Part shown: positions 10,255 to 19,383 of the stretch, in pieces
Layout: every line of letters starts with the position of its first letter
Position numbering within the stretch: position 1 is the first letter of the stretch
Assembly (NCBI GenBank): GCA_035772735.1
Contig: JASDFA010000007.1
Span: 84,219,501-84,283,500 of the forward strand
DNA length: 64,000 nucleotides
From: Datura wrightii
Taxonomy: Eukaryota > Streptophyta > Magnoliopsida > Solanales > Solanaceae
Direction: 5' to 3'
Program-made: the position numbers and the translations under genes
The notes under the pieces: model-generated
Databases searched by the model: none
Told to the model about the DNA's origin: nothing
What the model saw: only the letters and a program-made list of their open reading frames with translations

Positions 10255-12964
10255 TGTTAAACCCCGTAGAATCCCCGGCACTTGGATGACCTATTCGCAC
10301 GTTGGTTAAGCATATTTGGAAGCCATACGTGCTAGGGAAAGGCCCAGGAAAAGATCGGACGGGAAACCCGTCGAACCAACGCGGGAGGAGCTGAGGCAGA
10401 GCCCCTCCGCGATGGCAGCGTATCACGGAGGCGAGGCCTCCGCGATGGCTCCATGACACGTTGCCCTTGTCCAGGCCCAAGTATATAAAGCCCCCACTTC
10501 AGGTTAAACTCATTTTCATCACTTAGCAATTTCCAGAAATGTAGTGAACAGAGGGAAAATGAAAGGAGATTATAAATTATCGTCCGATTACGCTGTCAAA
10601 CGCTGCCCAAACCCAAATTAATCCTAGATACCAAGGTATTTAGCAGCAGAGAGCATTTGTACGGAGTTATTTTCGCAAAATACGACCGACGAATCGGCGA
10701 GCCGCCGAACTAAAGTAAGTAGAATTTCTCTAAATTAATGTCTATGTGTTCCTAGCTGAGAAGTGAATACTTCTCCCTTCTGGGCCGCTGGAAAATAGCG
10801 AGTTTTCGACCGTCTTTCGATAAGCCTAAGTTTAGGCTATAAACTATATCGAAAGTAACGTCGTTCTTTACAATAAAGCTGTATTTAGTAGTAATTGACG
10901 TATTTATGAATGCAGTTGGGAGAAAATAGTTGAAGTACCGGCCGAGCCTCGTCCGACGGACGAATAATTCAAAGAGAAGGTATGTAAAGATAGTTTCCTT
11001 CGGCAAGTTAAGTAATATCAGTATAGCGTAATAAATTACGGATCAGTAGAATGTTCAGAAGTAGAATATTGCGTTATTATGAATATTGGTACGATGTGAG
11101 AAACCATTGGGTTGTAATGTGTATGAAACCTTTCAGTACGGTATAGAGTCTAACGCAAGCGTTAGAGATTGCCAGTATATTTGATGTGTAATGTAATATG
11201 CCATGTTAAGATATTGTTGTGTTCAGCTGAAACCCCGTGAAGTAGTACAGTATCCGTAAAGCGCTTCAGAAATAGAATAGCAGGCTAAAATAAAGTTCAG
11301 GAAGCATGTCAGGAGTAGTAAATCATGTTACTATAGAAAGCCAGCATACAGTGAAGTTCAGTAGAAAGATTATATTCGTGCATGCATATATAGTATTTCC
11401 AGCCTCAGCATGTATTAAGTATGTACTTAATTATATCACAGGTCTAGCATATAGTATATACAGAAACTTAGTGAACAGCAGAGTTTTCAGTAGAAACCTT
11501 ATTTTATATGGCATTTGCCCAATATAGCCGGCAGGGGACTATATTCGTATTCATATATCTTTACCTGCCTCAGCACGTATTAAATACGTACAGATTATTA
11601 CTATTAACCAGCATGTAATATATGTGATACTTTACCCCTATTAGCCTCAGCATGCGAGATACTCAGATAGTATTATCAGTTGAGACCATTGTATTGTTTG
11701 GGGTTGGATCACCTAACATCCATGACCTCCCAGGGTTAATATCTGTATCGACTCGTCCACCAGAGGACGAGGATACGTCACCCTACGGAGTGGCATTCCG
11801 TCCCGCCAGGGGACGAAGATGGGATGTCAGTTTTTCCCCATATTTGTGCCTTGATCGGCCCTTACACACCCCAGTCGAGCGGATACGCCCGGGTGCAGAT
11901 TCAGGAGTCCTCCAGACTCAGATGCAGTTATAGTCAGGGGCTCAGCGAGCCCAAGTGCATACCCTGGGACCGGCAGGATGCTTACAGCCACTATACGAGA
12001 TGGGATGACCGGGGTAAGGGTATAGATTCTATGCTGGTTGTACCTCCCGGCTTATGGGGGCCGGGTAAGGTTTGTGTGTGCTATGTTATGTTATTTCATG
12101 TTATGTCATGTTATATTAGCTACACGTAGATCAGCAGTGGCCCGATATGTTCCAGGTATGACTCTTGTCCCTTCCAGTAAAGATTGAGTGTAGATAAGGT
12201 TTACATTATCAGATAGTTAAGTTATTCCTTCTACTTCAGCTTCATCAGTCATATTATTGCTTTCAGATGTTGTTTTCCGTTATATTACTTCAGTTGCTTT
12301 ACATACTCAGTACCAGCGGTACTGACGCCCAGTGGGGCGCTGCATTACTTGCCTGCAGGTACCCATAGTCGAGCAGGCGATACCACGTGATCCCCATCAG
12401 CGGTTGGGTATTCAGCTCCTGTCATCCGGAGACTGAATTTCTAGAGGTGTAGTTCAGTTTCTTTTGTTGTACAGTACGGGTAGGTCGGGGCCCTGTCCCG
12501 ATCATTTCTATTATCCTTCCTAGAGGCTTGCAGTCTGTATATATTCCTTGTGGTCAGACGAGCCGGTCGTGTGGGGCCGTGCAGTTGTATAGTTGCCTTT
12601 ACTCCTTCTTTCTTTTGTAATGGCCGTGTGGGGCCATAGTTTGCCAGTAGTGGTGACCTTGCCGGTCACGTAGCTTTTCAGTATGTTATGCTTGAGTTAC
12701 AGATAACTAGGCAGCATGGTGGCCTTGTCGGCCCGCATAGGTTCCCCTGAATTACCTTGTTTCTGGTTAGCTGTAATACAGGTACAGAAGACTATAGGCC
12801 AATGGGTCGGGGGCTGTATTTACAGCCGTTATATAGCCCTTTGTTTCCAAAAATTTGAGTTAGAGCCAGCCAGGCGCCAGATGCGCCCAGGCTTAACAAT
12901 TCAGCAGGTCAGGTCTTAGTAGGGCACCAGGTGCTGGTCATACCCCCCAAGGTGGGGCGTGACA
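10255..12964 (+). repeat. 3' LTR of element A
   Basis: Same length (2710) as the left copy. The hairpin at 10419-10430/10449-10460 has one substitution in each arm (TATCACGG and CTCCATGA), both G to A, where the left LTR copy is perfect. The TATA box is at 10482-10489. It ends GTGACA at 12964. Confidence 0.96.
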
Positions 12965-12969
12965 CATTT
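12965..12969. repeat. Target-site duplication of element A (right copy, CATTT)
   Basis: Exact repeat of 2272-2276. Confidence 0.95.
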
Positions 12970-12986
12970 ACTCTGTGGGGAGCCAT
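12970..12986 (-). pseudogene. First codons of element B gag
   Basis: On the minus strand an ATG at 12986-12984 begins MAPHR and continues across the element A insertion point into 2271 and below (reading GGIRMEKAMRMAM in one frame). A landed about 20 bases into this gag. The stretch 12987-13179 on the same strand is the untranslated leader. Confidence 0.6.
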
Positions 12987-13179
12987 GACTCTGCAATCGC
13001 GAATAGCATGAGTTAAATAGATAGGGAGACTTTTCATCACATGACATAGATCATGAAAGAAGGGAGCATTTCCTAAATGTCTCATAGCCTCTTCGTCATA
13101 AGTATGGCGCGCTTCACACACATGTAGAAGACTCTACTTAACGCAGCTTTGAGACACCCTAGGACACGTCAAACCTATT

Positions 13180-13191
13180 GCTCTGATACCA
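13180..13191 (-). other. Primer binding site of element B
   Basis: Plus-strand GCTCTGATACCA is the complement of TGGTATCAGAGC, the initiator-Met tRNA site, three bases from the LTR end at 13195. It shows that the element runs leftwards. Confidence 0.88.
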
Positions 13192-13194
13192 AGT

Positions 13195-15561
13195 TGTCAC
13201 GACTCGAACGTAGATCCGGATCATAACACAGAACAAGGAGCCCCGAGAGACTCCAAGTCAACCCGTGGCATAAACATACATCTAACTCAAACAATAAAAC
13301 TGGAGAATCAACATAACAAGCTTAGCAAAAGTATAAAATAGATAAAACATCATAACCAACGCAATCTAAAGCTGAATACATCCTTTGTCTAAAAACCTCT
13401 AAACATGACGAGTTGATGGGACAAGACCCCAACTAACTCAAGAAAGTTCAAACTGAAAATACATAGAGAAAGTCTAAATAAGTCTAGTCCTCGGGAGATG
13501 AGGACTCACCAACAAACCTAAGATGCTATCTCTGTAGACTGACTATGAGCAGGGCTGAGCCTGAGTGCCGGGTTCTGTATCATGAAACTATACATCGTAG
13601 AGTATGCGGTCAATACGTGGAATATACCGAGTACGCAAGATAAGTAAAACTGCTTAGATAAGCAAAATCATTTAAAAACATGTATAAAGTAAAACATAAA
13701 CAATATGAATCTGAGAGTAGGTCTTGCATGCATTCCTTTGGAAATCATGATCTCATCATAACATAACATAATATTATAACTGAATCGATTGACTTAATGC
13801 TGAAATATGATAGTCATGAGTAAAATTAAACATTGAGTCAAACTTGCTTTAGTACATATATAGATATATAAATCTCATGAATGATCAACATGCATAACTG
13901 AAATCATGAGGGACAATGGGAGACTCGCCTTTTAACCAACATACCATGATAGAGCTTACGTGGTCCCAACTATCACACTCAAGTGTGTAGATTTGTCCAA
14001 ACCCTTTCCAGGGCTAGGGACGATACCATGATATCGATATCAAGCTCGTGGTCCAATAGGGCAGGGGATAGCTCACAATGGAGGTCCCGAAGTAATATAT
14101 ATATATATACATACATATAACCTACGTTGACGCGTAATTCTGAGGCATAAGGTGATCGACCCTTAGCCTACTCGGTGCTAGACACTACTCCCAAAAACAT
14201 GCATATGCTCTCCATCGTTTTTAAACGAAGCTCAACATTTTCTATTGACGAAGCTCAATAATCAAATACATCTCAAATCTGAAATCATGCATATGAGAAG
14301 CTTTAACTCAAACCATACCACAAGCTGAAAGATAATTGGGAGTCTTCGCTCCAAAACCATGTGGTAAGTTTAATTCAAAAAATCATAGATCATACTTGAA
14401 CCTGTGGGCATTGCCCAATACTTGAACATGCTTTGAAATACTCAATTCACATTGAAAACATGATTATAAACATGGGTAGCTTAAAAATATATTTTTCATC
14501 ATAATATCTCATCATAATCTTACATTCATCACAAATCTCATTTTCACAAACTTTACATAATTGGGCATTTAGATTTATAAAACTAGAAACATAATTTTTA
14601 ATTGAAAACAATGTAAAACTTGCCCATAAATCATAATTTGATAGTAGAAACATATTTAGATCATACCCTTGTAGAGAATTAGAAAATTAATGCATTGGGT
14701 CAAACCCCATAGATTTAGGCGTAGGTAATCCATGATATAGAGAGGGATTGGGCATGGGTGTGAAAGGATTAACCTAGTCGTAACCCTACATACCTGATTA
14801 TAGCTGATTCTCACACTCCCTTGAATGCCCAAGAAGAAATTGAAGAGAATATTGAAGGATTTTCCTTGATCACCTCTCTAGACTAACATTCTTGCATGCA
14901 TGGATATGAAAATGGCCTAAAATGAACTTAACCCCCTTAAAAGTCATCATTCATAACTTAAAATGACGTACTTTAGGCCTTAGAATCTTAGGAATGATGG
15001 AAAAGCCCTTACTAAACTCGCAGAAAATAACTGCCAGTCAGTCCTCACGAGGGACATGATGACTCGTCACCACTAGCCAAGACTCATGGCATCATCTGTC
15101 AAGTACACTGCTTATCAAATCATTTGGGCTCGTCACAGGTGACTCATGATTCATTATTGGTGACGATGACTCGTGGTCACCACTTATCACGTACACTGCC
15201 TAAATCTCGATTAAACTTGGCCTTGCTGGTCATAACTCATTCCACGATTTGTGGTGACTGACCACGACTCATGGGGTCATTCCATGAGGTACACTGCCTT
15301 CTTCTTTCTCTTTTCTCACTTACCACTCCCCTCGACTGACCGAACGAGTCGTGGGGCTTGGCCACGACTTGTGGTCACATTCGTGAGGAGTCAAATTCCC
15401 AATTTTCAAACCCATCTCTTGAACCTCACCACGAGCCACATCACAACTTGTGGGTTGCTCTCACGGGTCACCTCACAACTCGTTCTGATACCTGATGCAA
15501 AATTTTAATTTTTCTCCGTTTCAACTCCCGGGTCTGGTCTTTGGGCTTCCGGGGTATAACA
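13195..15561 (-). repeat. 5' LTR of element B
   Basis: A 2367-base LTR, beginning TGTCACGACTCG and ending GGGTATAACA in plus-strand reading. It is homologous over its length to the J LTR (56764-58996, 2233 bases) and, in opposite orientation and more distantly, to LTR L (15562-17339). There is a short TA run near 14097-14109. U3 lies at the high-coordinate end and carries a palindromic word array (15040-15480). I saw no clear TATA box next to it. The small frames inside have no recognisable product. Confidence 0.88.
15040..15480 (-). repeat. Array of CCACGA(C/G)TCGTGG-type palindromic words in U3 of element B
   Basis: About ten imperfect copies of words such as CACGACTCGTGG, GACTCATGG and ACTTGTGGTCAC, separated by 20-50 bases and often next to GTACACTGCC. 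The same kind of array stands in the U3 of J (about 58475-58920) and G (about 55050-55460). The words are short self-complementary GC-rich motifs in AT-rich surroundings. Confidence 0.7.
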
Positions 15562-17339
15562 GCAGGTCTGGGTCTAGAAAATGGGATGAACCAATAAGGA
15601 AAGTAATGGCCCATTAGATCAAGGGACGACTCATTGTTGCGCCCTGTCACTTGCAGTGCAGAATTTTTCGGTTTTTCATTAAGGGTATTTTCATCATTCC
15701 TAAAAAATTACGTTTTTTTAAGCTCAGTTAGTAGGTTTTGAAGGGTGTTAAACCTATTCTAATTATCTCCACTCCGTGCATGCAACTTAGAGCTCTTTCT
15801 TGAAGATCAAGTTTGAAAAATCTCCCCAAATTCTCTTCAATTTCCTTTGGGCTTTCAAGAGGGAGTGTTGATCATATTTACCTAGGTATGTGAGGCTAGG
15901 AGTAGGAGTTCCTTTCACTCTTATCCTTAATTCTTCTCAATTCCATGAATTTCAATTCTAGAATCTAACTTCATGATCTTATGGAGTTTATCCCAATTCT
16001 TTTGAAATTCTCTATGATCTATCTATGGGTCAACTTCCTTCAGGTATCAAATCATGTTTTCTGATCTATATGCAGATTTTATAATTATTTTAACTATTAA
16101 TTTATAGTTTAAAATTTTAATTTAATTATGCCCAATTATTCATGCTTTATGAAAAAGCCAAGTTATGATTCTATTATGATTTTGGATCTTATCAAGTCTA
16201 AATTATGATTTAGGATTTGTGTTAAGAATTCTCTTTAAAGATTCATCATGGGCTTATGAATATCAAGTATATACAGTTTTACAAGTATGCATGGATTTCA
16301 TAATTTATGAATTTATAACTCTTGGCCAACTCATGGGCTCTTATTCATGGCAAATCATGTATTTCAAGTATGATCAAATATGTTATGTTGTAATTGTCCA
16401 TGAACTCCATGAATGATTTACGATTATGATATGAGCCTTATGTGCATTTTTCTTGGGAGCAGTGTCTAGCTCTGAGTAGACCTGGTGTTCAAATAAACCC
16501 TGTGGTCTCAGAACTATGTACCACTGCAGGTTTATGTATACAAATGTTAATGTTGTTGGAACCCCGTGATATCACATTATGCACGTCCCTTGCTTGGAAA
16601 ACCTAGGATGGCTCCGCCCACTTAAGAAAGATAGTTGGGGCATCATGTAAGCTCTATCATGATGGTGTCGGTTATGACGAGTCCTCCCATTGTTCCTCAT
16701 GATTTATGCATGGTTACATTATGTTACCTTGGCTCAAGTTATGTTTAATATAGTTTTCTCTTATGATTATGATTGTGACTAGTTTAAGAATGTCTTGAAA
16801 ACCTTGAGCCTTTATGTTTATATTATGATATTTACTTTATGATCATGCGGTCCTACTCTTACGAACACTTATGTATATTAACTATCCGTTTTACTTACAT
16901 TGCATACTCAGTATATTCCAAGTACTGACTACATACTCTATGCTGTATCATTTCATGATACAAGCTCTGACATTTAGATCCAACCCCGCCATTAGCCGAT
17001 TCTTCGAGTTCACATCCCTCAGCCAGTGTTGGTGAGTCTTCATCCTTCGGGGACATTTAGTTATTTATAGTTATTCTCTTTCAGTTGTAGACTTTTTTTG
17101 GCCTAGTTGGGGATGTTGTTCCATTAGTTCATCAGTTATGTAGAGGCTATTCGAACATTATGTAGAAATTAGCTTGTTATTTCTGATTCGGTATTTTCTT
17201 GATATGATGTAGACTTCGTTATTATGTATGTTAGACTTCCTCATATTTATATTGAGTTTTAGATATCATGTTTATGCCTTGGGTCAACTTGGAGCTTCTC
17301 ACGGTTCTTTGTCCCATGTATCGATCCGAAGCCTATGTT
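15562..17339 (+). repeat. LTR L: old, truncated LTR related to B/J, plus orientation
   Basis: From about 15600 to 17339 the plus strand matches the reverse complement of the B and J LTRs block by block. Examples are CTTGAAGATCAAG..TCTTCAATTTCC near 15800, the TACTCAGTATATTCCAAGTACTG hairpin near 16906, GGTGAGTCTTCATCC near 17030 and TGGGTCAACTTGGAG near 17282. Its start is cut at 15562 by the insertion of B, and its end decays near 17339. I see no primer site after it, so it may be a solo or orphan LTR. No gene is seen in it. Confidence 0.7.
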
Positions 17340-17419
17340 TAGGTCATGGAAAACTGAGTTGTGGATGCTGGCATAGTGGAGGTGTTGCATCATTGTAGGG
17401 CAGTGATGGCTAGAAATGT

Positions 17420-17838
17420 TTTTTTCGAAAAGGGATAATCCCGGAGCATTCACTATTCTTTGCACCATTGGGGTGTATGTGCTTCACAAAGCTCTCTAGG
17501 GAGGGCATAAATTTGATGCCCCTTGTGATTATCAACAAGCTAGGCTTAAGAAGTCCCAAGCCTACCACAATGAGGTTGCTTATTGTTGATGAATCTATAA
17601 AGCGCCCCATGGGAATTCTTCTGGATGTGTTGGTCAAGGTAGACGAATTTATCCTTCTAGCTGACTTTGTTGTGTTGGATTGCAATGTGGATATTGAGGT
17701 GACCTTATATTGGGGTGACAATTCTTAGCCATCGGGCGAGCTCTAGTAGATGTTGAGCTTGGAGAGCTAAAATTCCAAGTGGGTGGTGATGAAGAGACAT
17801 TCAATGTGTGCCAACCTATGAGACAACCCGGTGAATGA
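17420..17838 (+). pseudogene. Athila-type protease remnant of element I
   Basis: Translated pieces match the Athila/Tat-type gag-protease. NPGAFTILCTIG is near 17440-17475. The frame 17468-17728 reads INLMPLVIINKLGLRSPKPTTMRLLIVDESIKRP and ADFVVLDCNVDIEV. After a frameshift near 17720 it continues FLAIGRALVDVELGELKF to a stop at about 17838. The active-site loop CDLGAS is replaced by LSREG, so the catalytic Asp is lost, and two frameshifts break the gene. Element C encodes the intact loop (CDLGASINLMPS). Confidence 0.8.
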
Positions 17839-18600
17839 AAAGTGATAGTTGTGATAGGTGAGGAAGAGGACTAATAGTATGATCTTGAGGTGGAGGAAAA
17901 ACCTCATGATGACTGATACCATCGTGAGGTGAAACTTTCGTGCCACAACATTAAATCAAGTGCTTCTTGGGAGGCAACCCAAGTATATGTAAATTTACTT
18001 TTTACTTCACATTTTTGTTGTTTTTGATGTTTAGGAGGATTGGATTTTGAACAAGGTGGAAAAAAATAGAGCATAGGCACCCGCATGGGACCTGCAAAAC
18101 GCAGCTACTAACCTACAGAACACGGATCAAATGCAGGTTGGTCCAGAATACCGGGAACAATAAGGAGCACCTATGCTTCACTTGCGAAATGCAGGGACAG
18201 ACCTGCGGAATGCAAGTGTAGCGCAGGATTGAGGCAGTATACCTGGGAAGAAATCATGAAATATTAAAGTGACATATGCCTCCCCTGCAAAACATAGGTG
18301 CAAATTTGCGAGACATGGGTGTGTCGCACCTCTATAGTAGTGCACTAAAAAAAATGAAGCCCATCTGCATTTGGACTGTGATTCGCAAATGAAAATTTGC
18401 AACCGTAGGTCTAGTGCAGGTGCAGTTATGAACTAAATTTTAATAATTGACCAACCCAGATCCGTCCCATGTCTTTTAAACTTCTCCCCGACTTCCCAAA
18501 ACCCCTATTTTCTACACGACTTTCCTATTGCTTACCCCACAACCACTTCGATCAATTCCCACACTCCCCCATTAACTCACAATCAATTCCACCAATTCCC
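17839..18600 (+). other. Non-coding spacer of element I after the protease
   Basis: Holds the conserved motif around 17941-17984 (CGTGCCACAACATTAAATCAAG followed by GGGAGGCAACCC), which also follows the protease in element C on the minus strand (33500-33550). It also holds the word array at 18080-18420. From 18420 to 18600 it is C/T-rich with no recognisable feature; the 77-residue frame at 18469 has no known product. Confidence 0.7.
18080..18420 (+). repeat. Array of CTGCGAAACGCAGG-type words (element I, first block)
   Basis: Repeated near-palindromic words: ACCTGCAAAACGCAG, CTTGCGAAATGCAGG, ACCTGCGGAATGCAAG, TAGCGCAGG, CCTGCAAAACATAGG, ATTTGCGAGACATGG. The array continues at 56180-56410 after removal of G. 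It occupies the same place, between the gggaggcaaccc motif and the second ORF, as the CACGGAG hairpins of element C. Confidence 0.65.
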
Positions 18601-18605
18601 TTACC
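18601..18605. repeat. Target-site duplication of element G (left copy, TTACC)
   Basis: TTACC before the LTR start at 18606; the right copy at 55536-55540 is TCACC. Four of five bases match and the difference is a C/T transition, as expected for an old insertion. Confidence 0.7.
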
Positions 18606-19141
18606 TGTCACGCCCCGAGTATACACCCTGGAAAGGACACAGTACTTGGAGTCACAAGTAACCCCAAGCCAACCCTCGGTCTATCATACACTATTCTTCT
18701 GAGTAAACATAATTTGCAGAAGCTTTAAAATACTATCATAAAACAATTATATAGAAAAATAAACTGAATAAATTAATTTTAAAATCGTCTGAACAAAACT
18801 GAAAGTCTGAAAGTAACATGTTTATGTATGATAGCCACTACAACTGAAGAGTTGCTGGGACAAGCCCCCAGCTAACTCCAAATCTAAATAAAACAAACTG
18901 AGCTAAAAGAAATAATCTTCGTCCTTGAAGGATGAGGACTCACCAATGATGCTGCTGAGAAAGTGTGAGTAAGGTCAGCTAACGGCACTAAGTTTGAGAA
19001 CCAGCGGCTGTATAATGAAATGATACAGTACAAAAGGTATGTGTCAGTACTTTGAATGTACTGAGTAAGTAGGAGAAAACATACTAGATTTAAATGACTG
19101 GACTGAAACAACATGCAATGACCACTGAAATAACTGAAACC
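18606..19141 (-). repeat. 3' LTR fragment of element G
   Basis: Begins TGTCACGCCCCGAG (plus reading) and matches 53160-53690: the same GTAACCCC..AGCCAACCC, ACTGAATAAAT, GTTGCTGGGACAAG and AATAATCTTCGTCC blocks in order. It stops abruptly at 19141, where gag-start sequence of H begins. Only the R-U5 end of the LTR survives. Confidence 0.8.
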
Positions 19142-19367
19142 TGTGGCAGGGTGTCGCTGATCTTCCATTCTTATCTGTAGACAAAGAATACGATAAGTTT
19201 TAGGGACCCAACCCTATACTGTACCGTTCTATAGCACGACTGAATGAGAAAGAAGAGTAACCATCCTATCATGCCTCATAGCCTCCTGCCTATAGTTTGT
19301 GGTGCACAACACATCCATAGACAAGACTCTACTTAGCACGGCTTGCAGACTCCCTGGGACACGACCT

Positions 19368-19379
19368 GCTCTGATACCA
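19368..19379 (-). other. Primer binding site of element H
   Basis: Plus-strand GCTCTGATACCA, the complement of the initiator-Met tRNA site, four bases from the LTR at 19384. The leader 19172-19367 matches the F leader (50555-50737) closely. Confidence 0.88.
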
Positions 19380-19383
19380 AGTT

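Larger units (their letters stand above)
2277..12964 (+). mobile_element. Element A: full-length Tekay/Del-type Ty3/gypsy LTR retrotransposon
   Basis: A complete 10,688-base element: LTR 2277-4986, primer site 4991-5002, gag-pol 5201-9985, polypurine tract 10242-10253, LTR 10255-12964. Both LTRs are 2710 bases, begin TGTTA and end TGACA, and differ only by scattered substitutions (roughly one or two per hundred by eye). A perfect CATTT target duplication flanks it. The insertion is near the first codons of element B's gag. Gag-pol is one frame with four nonsense codons and no frameshift, so this is the best-preserved element in the window and probably among the youngest. The single-frame gag-pol, DD35E integrase and chromodomain-like tail place it in the chromovirus clade, Tekay/Del branch. 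Confidence 0.97.
1..15561 (-). mobile_element. Element B: degenerate Tekay-like Ty3/gypsy retrotransposon, 5' part, split by element A
   Basis: Read on the minus strand, the parts come in the order expected of a Ty3/gypsy chromovirus: 5' LTR (15561 to 13195), primer site, leader, gag start, then after the interruption by A gag, zinc knuckle, protease and reverse transcriptase running off the window at base 1. The 3' LTR is outside. The body matches element J (59000-61600) closely and in the same orientation, so B and J are one family. Gag, protease and polymerase all carry stops and shifts, so the copy is dead. The flank beyond the 5' LTR (15562 on) is an older LTR in the opposite direction. 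Its target duplication cannot be checked because the other end is not in the window. Confidence 0.85.

Noticed and set aside
15040..15480. Regularly spaced palindromes that could suggest a CRISPR array
   Set aside because: Copies are degenerate, spacing is irregular, the setting is a plant LTR and no cas gene is present.
18469..18702. 77-residue Pro-rich frame
   Set aside because: C/T-rich spacer of element I running into the G LTR; no recognisable family.
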